Shown piece by piece: positions 47,855 through 59,712 of a stretch of 64,000 nt of DNA (positions are counted from its first letter, which is position 1; each line of letters begins with the position of its first letter). A model generated the notes under the pieces. That model saw only the letters and a program-made list of their open reading frames with translations. It searched no databases and was not told the origin of the DNA. The stretch is from NCBI RefSeq assembly GCF_001649575.2, contig NC_051434.1:6383381-6447380 (forward strand), written 5' to 3'. The position numbers were made by a program, and so were the translations under genes. The DNA is from Kryptolebias marmoratus. Its lineage: Eukaryota > Chordata > Actinopteri > Cyprinodontiformes > Rivulidae.

Positions 47855-47960
47855 ACTTCAGATTGTTTGAAACAGGGTTCTGTAGAAACATTATGACAAT
47901 CTCAGTTTGGAGGAACAGAGTTTAGGTCTGACAGATGATGGGTTTCTTGTTCTGAGTTTC
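47855..47960. repeat. fold-back family B, terminal fragment
   Basis: It has TTCAGATTGTTTGAAACAGG and GTTCTGTAGAAACATTATGA, then CAGTTTGGAGGAACAGAGTT. Only the left end of the family is present. Confidence 0.55.
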
Positions 47961-48073
47961 ACAGGTCGTCATGTGGCTCAGCCACACTTTCCTGCTGAAT
48001 ATACTTTAGTTACGAGCAGGAGAAGGGAGCTGTTGTACGTTTCTGATTCAGTCAGAAAAGCATGTAGCCTTTG

Positions 48074-48566
48074 CAGGGGTGGAAATTAGCACCCGCCACC
48101 GGCCAAATGCGGGTAAATATTTGAAGTGGCGGGTGAATTTGATCAACACACACGCAACTGTGGCGGGTCATGTCCCATGTTTTAGAGGGGGAACCGATTA
48201 TTTCAGACGGCTGAAATATTTGGTTCTCCCCTGGTAACTTTTGCAAAAAAAGAACAAATGTCTCCAAATTTACAGGACTTGTTGTCCATGATGAGAGGAA
48301 TAAACACAGTTAAGGACTTTTTGGTAAATTATTTTTGTCCCATGTTTTGGAGGGGGAACCGATTATTTCAGACGGCTGAAATATCTGGTTCCCCCCCTGG
48401 TAACTTTTGCAATTTGCAGTTGCACCACAACTGCTTCCACCCACCTCGATCATCATCATCATATGAAAAAACATTTTGTCACAACATAAAATAGTGGCTG
48501 GTACACCACCAATTTTGTCCACCAGCCACTATGGCTGGTGGACAAAATTTTTAATTTCCACCCCTG
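48074..48566. mobile_element. hAT-like MITE, family C, long form with internal duplication
   Basis: The ends are the same as in the copy at 11416 (CAGGGGTGGAAATTAGCACC and AATTTTTAATTTCCACCCCT plus G). The flanks AGCCTTTG (48066-48073) and AGCCCTTG (48567-48574) are a 7-of-8 target duplication. It is 493 bp against 299. A segment at about 48165-48245 recurs at about 48338-48415, with about 90 bp of extra sequence between. A hairpin with perfect 18-bp arms (48511-48528 and 48532-48549) sits near the right end. Confidence 0.9.
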
Positions 48567-48789
48567 AGCCCTTGTAGACTATGAAAGCAGTTCATTTAAT
48601 GGAAAAGAAAGGAGAAATTAGACCGCTGTTTGCTGTTTGCTGTTTGCTTCCCTTAAACTGCAGTTTTTCATTTACCTGAACTATTATTGAACTGAGTTAT
48701 TGGTTTTAGTATGCTAGAAAACATACATCTATTTATTTTTAGCAGCTGCTTAGAGTTCTGACTTGATGATGAATATGTGATTACCCCTG

Positions 48790-49196
48790 TCTGTGTTCGT
48801 TTGTCATCATGTTAGCTAAATATCTGAAACCGCTGGACAGATTTTAATGCAGCTCTCAAGGTAATCACTGAACGCACGTCTACAAGTGATTAATCTTTGG
48901 AGTCAGCCTGGGTCAGGATGGCCGCCACAGCTATATGACCTTAGTCTCCACATAAATGACTATAACACAGATACTTTTACAGCTTTTTAGCTAAAAATTG
49001 GTGTGGTAGTAGCTGACAGTCATTCACAACACATACTCCCAAGTGCTAACACTTCATCTGAGATGTTGCAATATTTTATGAGACTGCATATGTCATTTAC
49101 AAGGTTTGACCAAAATGGCTTCAACTCCTTTATTTTTCATCACAAGATGATCTCAGTCTGGCAGGGGATATGCATCCCTTCAAGGAATAATAGGCC
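48790..49196 (+). repeat. fold-back family A copy
   Basis: It carries CATCATGTTAGCTAAATATC, AGGATGGCCGCCACAGCTAT and GTGGTAGTAGCTGACAGTCA, and ends with the terminus CATCCCTTCAAGGAATAATA followed by GGCCTT. Confidence 0.85.
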
Positions 49197-52100
49197 TTCA
49201 ACATTTTTCTGTTTTTGATAAGAAGTTCTGCAGTTTGGGAGGTAAATGCTCCCAAGCCTGTAATAAATATTACAGGATTTTTATAAAAGATGTATTGAAT
49301 AAATGTGTGGGGGAGAAAAATCAGCTGTCAGAGGGTGCAATGCCCTATTATCAGCGTGTCAGATAAGAAAGAAGTAATAGTTACAAGTGACAAAATCCTT
49401 TCTTGTGTTGACAATATTTAAGGGGAAAGGAGAAGACAGGTGGGGCTGACTGAAGCTGACTGCAGATAAGAAATAACAGGTGCGTAACAAGTTTTCTTTA
49501 TGCTTAGAATCTGTTATGAAGAAAAGAACTGAGGATGAATTTAAGGGGATTTTTGCAGTCCAACACTTTGATTTTAAATTAAAATAAAAAAAAGAATGAG
49601 AGGAAATTAAAAGTGAATGCAGAAGCATTTGGTTGAAAGCTAAAGAAGTTCAGAGAAAATCTCCATAATGCCCCTTACAGGTTTACAACAGATAACAGCC
49701 TCCAAAACAACTCTAGTTTTAGATTCTGCACATGGTCACACATTCTAAGAATAAAAAAAGCTTCATTTGAAAAATAAAAATCAGATACTCAGTGTTTTAC
49801 AAACTCACCTGAACGATGACGTCATCTTCACTCATGAGAATTTTAAACTCCTGCTCTCCTCTTTCCTGCTTGAAGACATAAACGGCCTTTTTCACAGCAG
49901 ACTTTCTGACTCGGGACAGAAAATGACTAATGATCCTGTTCCAAATAAGACAATAAATCAGCATGAAGAGAAGCAGGAAGGCTGGAAGTGAATCCACCAT
50001 TCAGTCATTAATTTAATCATTATTACCTCTTTTTGATTTGGACATTTCTTTTTCCAGGCGGATGCATTAAATCAGGATTTCACTGGTTCATTTATTTAAA
50101 GCCACAGGCTTCCTTTCTGTCCTCAGTGAACACCTCCTGGCATCAGGGACCTGAGAGCAGATCCACTGTTGTGCCACCTGGTGAACAAAACCTCCTGCAT
50201 CTCCTGGGAAACAATTGTTCCCCTAATGTTGTTGAAAACCTCAAAAGGCTTTTGGCTGAGCTCCTGATTCTGGCAGCACAATGACCGTAATTCATCTTGT
50301 GAATATTGAAATGGAGCTGCTGTCTGAATGAACGCGTCGCCACGCGGGACTTCATTGTGGTCGAGGGGCAAGACCCCCATGTTTGTTCGTTTGTTCTGCT
50401 GCTGGCTGCAGGAGCACATCTGGCAAACACATTCACACCTCGTCTCTTTCTCCGTGTGCTCAGTACAGGTGCAGCAATAAGCAGATTTAAAGCCGAAGCT
50501 GGTGGATTGTGTGGCCACTTGGGGGCAGAACCAGCACAAAGAGCTGGAATTTAAAAACCTTGTTCGGCTTATATCCCCATTATATCAACACGGACACTCA
50601 TCATCGTCCAATTTTGGATGTTTTAATGAATGTAAGGCTAACACTCATTCTTCTAAAAGAAATATCCTAAATGCTCCACTGCTGATTTATATAAACCTGA
50701 GTGGGTTCAGTGTTTTAGTTTTGCTATATGAGAAGAGTAAAAAGAAATCAAAACCCTAAAAAAACTGGGATAAATTAATGATCACACAGAAGATGAGCCG
50801 TAATCTCACACTCAAAATCCTGTCTGCACAACTACAAAAACAGCACAGTCTTTTGACAAAATGTTTACAGATTAAGTCATTTTAATTTCTTCATTTCCAC
50901 CACTGAAGTTTCTTAGGCTAAATCCCTTTAGGGTTGTTTGACAGGAAAGGTGCTCAAGAGTTCAACACTTAAATCATAATTATTCCAAACTCATTTCAGA
51001 TTCAAGCCCAGCCAGGGGACGGGTTACTCATTTAACTTCTCCCCAGGCCCAAAAAAAACACAAAAAGTGTAAATCGTTCATTTTTTAAATTCGAGTTAGT
51101 TGGGATTTAGCTTCTTACAAAGAGGTTTACTTGTTTCAAGGTTTAGCAAAGAATACATTTCCCCCTTCATTTATGGGTAATATTAGATCCTTGCCTAGTG
51201 GTGCAGATCATTGTTTGGGTAATGATGTCTCTCTTTATGGAGCACCAGGGGCTTATGACCCCCCTTTAGTTTCCTCCTGTTTGCTCAGGGTCTTTAAAGG
51301 CTCCAGACCCAATCAGGCCAATTTTTTTTTCCTCTTTGTAATAAAATCAGCTGAGTTCACCTCACCGGGAGCTGAAATCTCTGCAGCCCAGAGCTCCACG
51401 CAGATCATTTGTTGCAGGCAAATCGATTACCTTTACATCCAAAGTAATGGTTGCAGCTAATTACTGCTGCTTGTTTTTTACCACACGCGTCATGTTTATT
51501 ACATCGGGACAATTAAGAGAGCTGCGCTTGCAATTTACCCTTTGATGAAAACATGCAGAGCTTTAAAAAAAAGGCCTTTTGAACCAATTAATGTGTGCGG
51601 TTTTTAACATTTGCATGCATTTGTGCTGCTGCACCAAATTACATCTAGTTGTAATTTAGGCATTTATTGTGCTGTGAAAGCAAACATTAAAGGAAATTCT
51701 AAATTGAAAGCGGGATTTATTTCATAGATTTGGTGTTTTTGTTAAGATCTGTTCCTAAGATCTTCTAAAAGACCACATTTGTCAACATCAGTCAAGCAAT
51801 TTGTAAGCCCTCAGATAGATTTTATGCATCCAGGGTCTTAAATCTTTGTATATATTCAGCAGAATGGCTTGATGGGTTGGCTGTGTTATGTTGAGTTTAC
51901 CCCCGTGGAAATGGCCTTGATCTGTATCCAGAGCGTTGATGTTCCTCGAAATGTGTGCTGGAGGAAGGAGAGGAGGAAGAGGGGGTCCTGGCTCCTCTGT
52001 GAAACGCACACACAAGATAACATCTGTGTTGGTATGCTGCACCCTTGTGGCGCTCAGCTGCTACATCTTTATAAGCCCTGATAAGGAGGAGGCAGCTCGG

Positions 52101-52789
52101 TTCCGAGGGAGTGAGATTCAATCTGTGGCATTTTGCTCGATAAAAAACGGATCCCCGCTCCATTTTTTTACAGCCACAAAGCGTGAAGTTAGAAAATCAC
52201 AGCACACAGCGCAGTTTCTCCAATGGACGCGTACATCTTTAAACTGCTGCAGGAGAAGCAGCAACTCCTGACATTCAGTCCAAACTCATCGCTCAATTGT
52301 TCTCCATTAGGCCACACTAAAGACTTGTTGCTGTGATCTTGTAGAGACATCCGAGATGGCGGCTTCTGTGCAGCTGTACTATTGACAGTACAGGCGTCCA
52401 TGGAGGTGACAATGACAGCGATGGATTGGGCCTAAATGAGAGTGAAAAGGAGGATTGATTGGCATTGATCGTCCTTTTTTTTCCCCCTCCAGCAGACTCC
52501 TCTGTCTTTGATTATGACCACTTTAGTCCCAATCAGGTTCATGTGGGCTGTGTGTGTGTGTGGGAGGGATCCCATTGAGAAGTATTAGCTCCATTTGTGA
52601 AGGCTGTAATTGTGAGAGGATGTAAGGGCCCAAGGTCAACACGCAGCAGGTGCCATCAGCCTGAATGATAATAACAGGGCTTCTCCTTGCTTCCCCACTG
52701 CAGTTTAGTCACACAGATGATAGGTTCTCAGGTTCATAAAGTTTCTATAATAATCACTTGACAGACTTAAAGATAACGGCACTCCTCGC
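49197..52789. other. intergenic, repeat-poor, between rbms3 and tgfbr2
   Basis: 3.6 kb with no recognised transposable element and no supported gene. The stretch 51470-51690 has several TAAT-type homeobox cores and an ATTTGCATG octamer-like word, so it could be a conserved non-coding element. That is a guess from composition only. Confidence 0.5.
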
Positions 52790-52808
52790 TGCTTTTTTCC
52801 CACATTTT

Positions 52809-52814
52809 TTTATT
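52809..52814 (-). terminator. polyadenylation signal candidate for rbms3
   Basis: AATAAA on the minus strand, followed by an A run and a GT-containing stretch. It is the most distal good signal before the repeat-poor spacer and would end a 3' UTR of about 6.9 kb. Confidence 0.4.
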
Positions 52815-55079
52815 GAAAGCTTCATCAGAGAGAAAAAAAAACAACTCATAAAACCCAAGTCAAATCCTATGACTCCACAGATGTACAGATAATTTCTCAA
52901 AGATTGCACACACTGAGCATCGTGTGTGAGGCGTGACCATGTCCTTTCTCAGCGCTGAAACAAAGAAGAAAAAACTGGAAAAAAGAAACAAAGAAACAAA
53001 CAAAAAAAAAGAAACACATGGAGAAAAACCGCTCTGCTGTCCTAATAAATAGTTCCTATGCCGGTAATGTACTTATTTTTTAACCTCCGAACAATTTGGT
53101 CATCCGTTTCCTAGTGATTGTTAGTTTTGTGTTTGTTGTGGAGACGTTTCAGCTCCATGTTGGCTGTGCTGGCTGGAGCTCCAGGGTATGTGTAGCCAAT
53201 CGATGGCTCTCATCAAAGGTGGACCGAAGCATCAATTAAAAGCCCAAGGCCTTGCTCTTGTACAGGGGTGTGGGGGTGTGGGGTTAGTTGGAGCAATTTT
53301 CCCACTGCATTATGTGTGAGTGTGACTGTGTGAAAGTGCCGGTCTGCGATGAGTTATTGAGCCACGGTTCTCCTTGACAGTCTGCGAGAGGAACTCTGAA
53401 CGGCTGTTTTGCTCACACACGACAATCAGCGTTGGAATGGCTACAACTCTGAATCCAGAAGACAACATGTGGTAATGAGGGCGCTGCTGTGACACGGTGG
53501 CGGCAGTGGTTCGGAGAAATAAAAAGTGGAGGACGGAGTGAGAGAGCCGTTGCTTTTAAAAGGCAGTGAAAGAAGCACCTCGTCTTGAAAGACTGGCACA
53601 AAAACAAGACCAGGATGTCAGCAGAGTTCCCAAAATCGGAGTTTTAACAAATATCTCAGCATGGTTTCATTTTATTTAAATTTACAGTATTTTTTTTCCT
53701 GCATCCAGTAGGAAAAACTCAGATAAGTGAGGTTTACCGTACCGGTGCATGCCAGATTAAGTTCAGTTTTAAAAAGAAATGTGATTTTTTTCTTTTTTTT
53801 AAATGATTGCATAAACTTTACTCCACAACATAAGTTCCTGGTGTTTGAAAAGGTAAACCTACAACAGTACAGTAACATAAATGACATGGCAACACAGACC
53901 TTCCAACATGCGGTTTGAGCTAAGCAGGAAGAAAAGGATCCACAATCCAGAGGCCAATTTCCCAAACATTAATCAAGAAAAACACACAAATATTGTGAGT
54001 GTTCATGGTTCTTATGTGTTGCTTGTCTCAAAGAGTGAAAAATCAAATGTCTGTAGAGGCAAGAATGTTTTTTTTCCTTCTCAAAAGGTAAAAAGGATGG
54101 TAATGTGGGTCTGAAGAAAAGGAAAGTAAAGGGACGTGATTGATGTGAAAGGATGCCTGGCAGTGCGACAGCAAGGAAACTCAAGACAGAGTGAGGAACG
54201 ACACGAGGAGCAGGTTTGTACAAAAGGAAGAGGCTGTTTGGTGTGATGGGGTAAGAAAGAAAGGAGGAGAGTGCACTCCTAATTAGTGATGGGTCACAAT
54301 GGTCACCTCCTTGAGTCCTTTCCAGGGAACATGCTGCCGTACATCTGCCCAGCAACAAGAGCTAATGATCGCTCTCCTTCTACCCGTACCCTCACTCTCC
54401 TGGTAGAGCTGGCTTCTGGTTTGTGCTGACACATGAGCTGACTGAGGGCATATTTCTGCAACAGCCTTCTTAAAATTGCAGGCATGCCCTCTGCAGACTA
54501 CGGAAAAGGTATTTGTATTCTGAAAAGGTACATTATGGCATTGTGCTATTAAGAAAAAAGCCATTTCTGTTTGTTGGGTAATCTTTCAGATCTATGTGAA
54601 ATATCTGTAGCAAACACCTGCCCTAATATCTTTTTCTTTCTTGAACCTCCATTAGCAAAATAGAGCTGATGTTCTTAGTTGTGCATTTATTCCATGAGCT
54701 TGGCTATTTGTAATCCTGTTCCCCATAATGCCATTACTACTGAATCTCAAGCCATTTGTAGGACACTCTGTTCTCTGAGGTGTAACTCATGCGTTATGAG
54801 TCCCATTAGGCTTCAAAATATTCACTGTACTATAAAACAGCAGCAGAAAACGTCTGGAGAACTCTGTTTTAGCTAAGCTGCATTCAGAAACCTGCTAAAG
54901 TTTAAAACACACACACACACAAAAAAAATCACATGTACATAGATACACACATATTAGCTTAAACTGACTGGTAAAGTGTAGCAGCTCTGTTGCTTCATCG
55001 TTACATTTGAAATAAAATACAGTGAGCAGAGTTTGTACATCTGGTGAGACCTAAACCCCAACGTTTGCAAATGTTAGCT

Positions 55080-55593
55080 GCTAAAGGATAGTAACAAAAT
55101 CTTCAGAAGATGGGTTTACTTTTGACCGGATTGACGAGCTAATGGCTAGTCTGGACAGAACAGAAGTGGACTGCTGTCATCTTTAAACCACTCCAGCCTG
55201 TCTTTCTCATGTCATTGTCATGGAAACCTTTACACTACCAACAATTTCTCATTAGACATTTATTTTGGCAGAAATAGAATATTTGTGCCATTAGTGTCCC
55301 AGGTTGCACAAAGAGTGCTACAGCTGCTGCTGTTTACGGCCCCAAATAACTATAAAATTCTATGATAATGACCATGTAATGCAAAATTGATGGCAATGTA
55401 AATGCTTATAAAATACCATTTGCATAAACTACTTTAAAAAGTTTAAGCGGAGCTGCTTGGACGGGCTGTTAGCTTGCCAATTCGATCAGAAATAAATTCC
55501 AATTCTTTAAATTGAGGTTTTTCAAAAGTGTAAGAAATTAATGAACAGTTCATGACATTTATATAGAACCCCACTTCAAATAATCTGAACTAC
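55080..55593. repeat. fold-back family B copy
   Basis: It has the core GACGAGCTAATGGCTAGTCT, then GTGGACTGCTGTCATCTTTA, and the right terminus TAGAACCCCACTTCAAATAA followed by TCTGAACTACC. It lies within the presumed rbms3 3' UTR. Confidence 0.7.
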
Positions 55594-56357
55594 CTCAACA
55601 GTGGCGCGGGAGAGGCTTGTTCGCTGGGAGATGAGAGCTAAATGCAGCTTCCAGGCAAGTGACCACAGATGTTAACTGGGTGATGAGATGGAAGGGAAAG
55701 GACGTACAGTTAGCTGTTCTGACCTGAAAACAAGCTGAGTGGCCTCTGTTGGCAGATGGAAGACAAAAATCAACAGCAGGCATTTATTACTGGGGAGGAA
55801 AAAAAAAGAATCTAATAAAAGTATGGCTTTAATTACATTTTTCACTTCAGGAGCCATTTTGCCAGCCTCTACTGTGCAATGTCAAGTTAGCTGAGTGAGT
55901 TTAGACCCAAACGCACTGCAGCCATCTCATCAAAGACACCATTGAAAACGGGACAGCTCTGTCTTTAGCACCATTTGAGCGGATTCTTCGTCTAAAGCTC
56001 CTTCGTGTGCTTTGCTTTAGTTACGATTACACAGAAATCATGGAATCATTTGGAAGCTTGGTTAAAAGGCACTCGATGTACGGTTTGATTGTTACCTAAA
56101 CATTGTCAGGCGGGATGACACAGTTCAGCTGTAACGTGCACACCGTCAGCAGCACGGACTGCACTTTCCTATTTGCAACTGTCTCCAAACAAAAAGCACC
56201 ATCTCTTTCAGGAGGAAAGGGGTCTTTTGAGGGACACTGGAGTGGATCCTATTGCCCCAGAGGGAGACAAATTGGGCCCGTCAAGCCTCATTGCAAGAGT
56301 GACTGAAATTGGTTTGTGGTTCTGCTTTTGCACCATCCAATAAAGATGAGAAACCTC

Positions 56358-56380
56358 AGAGAGAGAGAGAGAGTGAGAGA
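56358..56380. repeat. GA microsatellite
   Basis: An AG/GA run interrupted once by a T. Confidence 0.9.
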
Positions 56381-58191
56381 GGGGAGGGAAGATGAGAGCA
56401 AAGAAGCCTGGTTTGGCCATGGCACATAAATGGTGCCTGTGGTCCGTTCTTTAGAGCCGTAGCGGCACAGATGGGGCAGAACAGAAGGGAATGGGTGAAC
56501 GGGGAGGACACAAACAGGCTGCTGCAATGTGGGCAGAAATGGCTGTCGTACCACAAGAAATTTCCTTGGGCACAATCCTCAGACATGAGGTCACTGGAAA
56601 CCTCAGGGATGGAAAGACTGGATCAGAAGAGGTGGGGCCGTTGGTGCAACCTGTTGGGATAACGAGCGGTGGAACAACACTTGGTGCAGGGGTCTAAAAT
56701 GAAGCCATCAGCCTGATGTTGTGGCTGCTCAGGAGCCCGTTTGTCCCCACAGATCTGCTGGACTCAAACTGGGAAAATGATCAAGGAGTTTTTTTTTTCT
56801 GCTAAGCTTTAAACACACTTGTACTGTTTCTTGTTGGGGCAACAAACAGCTTAGAAATAAAAGGTATTTCAATGTCGTGAATGGAAGAATAGTGTGCGTT
56901 TCTTCTGTTCAAAAGTACATTTTTGATGGATTCTGTCGGCAACGGCAAAACTTTCTAGTAAATAAATGGTCCAACACGACACAGTTTTTTTGTGTAAAAC
57001 ACAAAAAAAGAATATTACCTCATCAAACTTCATGTGCTGGCTGATGGATTTTTGAAGTTTCTCCCTTATCAGCTCCATACAATCAATCTTGTTTTCTTAC
57101 TTTTGAAAAATATAGGGGCTATATTAAGCCAAGCTTTGTTGGCTAAACCCAACCAAACTTCCTTCGTAAGGCAGCTTGATCCTGTTAAGATTTGTGAGAT
57201 GATCTACAGGTAGTTTACCAATAGTCATCAATCACAGCTCCTATTTGCATTACAGCTGTAGACAGTTTGCAGCATGCTGAAGATCTGATTGGCTAAAGTT
57301 CAGAAGATGCTTTATATAAACACTGTTTACAGGAGGTCTTACCAGAGGCCATAAGAAACTATCCGGTGTGTCAGGTTACAACCAAACAATGGTCAGAGAT
57401 GAGACAAGAAATTGGAAAAGAAGTTTCAACTCAGACCACCGCTCCCCCTCCAGCTTTGAAGAAAAAAAAGGCAAAAAGTGTCTTGCTGCTGGATTGTTTG
57501 AAGTGGAGCTTTCAAAAATCCCAAAAAGACATCTTACTTTAACATCTGGGTTGATCAGGTTCGAATTCAGCCATTTTAAGACGCAGTGGGTGAAAGATTC
57601 ATTAGATGAGTGCCGATAAAGTTTATGCAATCATTACTTTTTATGTCAAAGTCGTACAGATTCTTTAGGGACTGACACAATGTACAATTTGCAAAAATTA
57701 CCCAAAGCACATCTCCTTTAATGTTAAGAGAGTTGGGACGATATGACAATCAATAAATGTTTCAAAATGCAGCAAAATGATTCCTCCTGCAGCTTATTAT
57801 GCTGTAAAATGTTTGAGTTAGTTATAGCTGAATCAAAGATAAAGAGACAGACAGAAATCATGGAATAATGGAGCTCCCTCGTCTTTTCCTAAAGTTTTCT
57901 CTGCAGGATCTGAGAGAGAGGTGGAGAGATGCCACAAAGGAGGATGAGGGCAAAACTAAACATATAAAGGAAAACAGAAGGAAAGATTGATGATTCACAC
58001 GTTTAAATACTGCCTGATATGAGTTCTGAGGGTTTGTGTGTCGTATCTGTGTGTGTGTTTGTTGTCATGCATGTGTGACAGCTTGAGAAATCATCCTGAA
58101 CTTGGTGAAAAGAACATGTTAGGACTGGTCCGGCCATCAAGGTAAAACAACCCAGAAAAGGAAAAAAAAAGGGAAAAAAGATGAAGATGAC

Positions 58192-58253
58192 TGCAGCAAC
58201 AACAACAGCAATAACAACATTAATATCAACAACAACAACATCAACAACAACAA
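58192..58253. repeat. CAA/AAC-rich trinucleotide tract
   Basis: An impure run of AAC units, with AGC, AAT and ATC variants mixed in. On the rbms3 transcript strand it would read as GUU repeats. Confidence 0.85.
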
Positions 58254-59712
58254 AATCAAACTGGAAAAGAAAAACAAAACTCTGGTTCAGAGTGTCTCTT
58301 CATCTTTGGTATAAAAATGGCCGTCCATGGGCTGCATTTGATCCACAACTATGAAAGACTACAGAAATTGTCAACAATTTCTTCTATTGCTTTTGCACTG
58401 ATTGGTTTTAACCATAAGCTCCTACTGAATCTACTGTTTTTTTTATTATTTTACTGCCAGATTTTTTTTTTCTGTATTATTTTTTTTTTTTTTGCATTTT
58501 ATACTTTTTTTCCCTCCTTTTTTAAATGTCTTTTTTTGCAGTGTGACAAGCAAAGCGGGCTAAAAACATGTTAAAGCTCATAAAAAAGGGTAAAATGTGG
58601 CAGATAAAAAGCACTAATGTCATCGACAGCGACGTTGCCATGTAAAATGATAATGAGAATAAAAAAACATGTTCAGCATTTTGCAACAGACTGCATCCAC
58701 GGTGCAGCGTGTCTTCTTATGTTTTCCTCGTTGTGTAAAATCTCTTTAATGCTTCCACCCAACCCACCCCCACTCATCGTTCCCCTCCCAAACAAACATT
58801 TTGTTTACTTCTCACACTTAGTTACCTCTGGCATAATAATTATCAAAGTTTTTCTTCTAATGAAGAAAAGAAAAAAGCTTCTCTCTATTAAATCTGTACA
58901 GCTTATGTGATAGATTCTCTCTCTTTTTTTTTCTCTCTCTCTCTTTAGAGCAACTCATTCAGCGTCTTTTACCCCTCAAGTACAAGACGAGACATTTTTG
59001 TTTTTTCCACCCCCCTCCCCGACTAGACGTCAGACTTTAACTCTGTAAAAAAGTTTCTGGCGCCCTTCAAATTAAGGCCATGAAGATTCAAGAAAGAAGA
59101 AGAACCAAAAAACAAAACAAACAAAAAAAAACCACGTTGTTTCTGAGTATATCTAGAAAACTAAGATTTAACACTAGAACATAAAAAAAAGGACTGAAAA
59201 GAAATCGTAGCTTAATATCTGAGGAAGACAATCTCTGTGTGTATCTCAAACTGGAGTCCCCTTTTCTAATTACAAAATAAACTTCATCACCTAACTGCGT
59301 GTTCAGCCTTTTCTTTTTTTTTTTTTTTTTTTAGTTATTTTGTCCTTTTTATTTCTCTTTTTTTTGGTCTTTTTTAATTAGTTGAGAATTTTCTTGGAGA
59401 AACTTTTCAAGCTTCAGCTCAGTCCTTTAGGCAGGTTCCCAGACTAAACAATTTCACTTCTTTGCACTGTGCCCAGTAATTTCCCCTCATCCCCTTCCTC
59501 AGAACTCGTCGCCTCAGTCTTGATTTCTTTTTTTTTTCTTTTTTTTTTTCTCGTAGGCCAGGTAGGAAATGAAAAAAGTGTCTCTTTTTTGGTGCCTGGG
59601 CAATCTGGAAGTAATCTCTTTCTTTTCTCTTTTTCCTCACATTCACAGTGCAGCCAACCCTCTGTCTCAAGGCAACGCTGTCACAGGAACATTCGCTCAG
59701 GCCGTTTGCTAT

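Larger units (their letters stand above)
52790..59712 (-). other. rbms3: candidate rbms3 terminal exon and long 3' UTR
   Basis: A strong acceptor on the minus strand (a pyrimidine tract ending TTTTATCAG, AG at 59714-59713) opens an exon starting ATAG. Joined to the donor at 61148 it gives a stop directly after the last Lys codon. The downstream sequence has the look of a long UTR: homopolymer runs (59311-59332, 59527-59550), CT runs (58916-58946) and a CAA/AAC-rich tract (58192-58253). AATAAA signals on the transcript strand lie near 59348, 58445, 55795 and 53670 and, most convincingly, at 52809-52814. One fold-back family B copy lies inside at about 55080-55593. The extent is inferred. Confidence 0.45.

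Noticed and set aside
48258..48522. Frames on both strands inside the family C element, considered as transposase remnants
   Set aside because: No hAT transposase motif could be recognised, and the frames depend on the duplicated non-coding segment.
50123..50539. 138-codon cysteine-rich frame on the minus strand
   Set aside because: The cysteine spacing fits no domain I know, and there is no supporting splice or start context.
53969..54358. 129-codon frame on the minus strand
   Set aside because: It lies in the presumed rbms3 3' UTR and has no domain. It is likely a chance frame.
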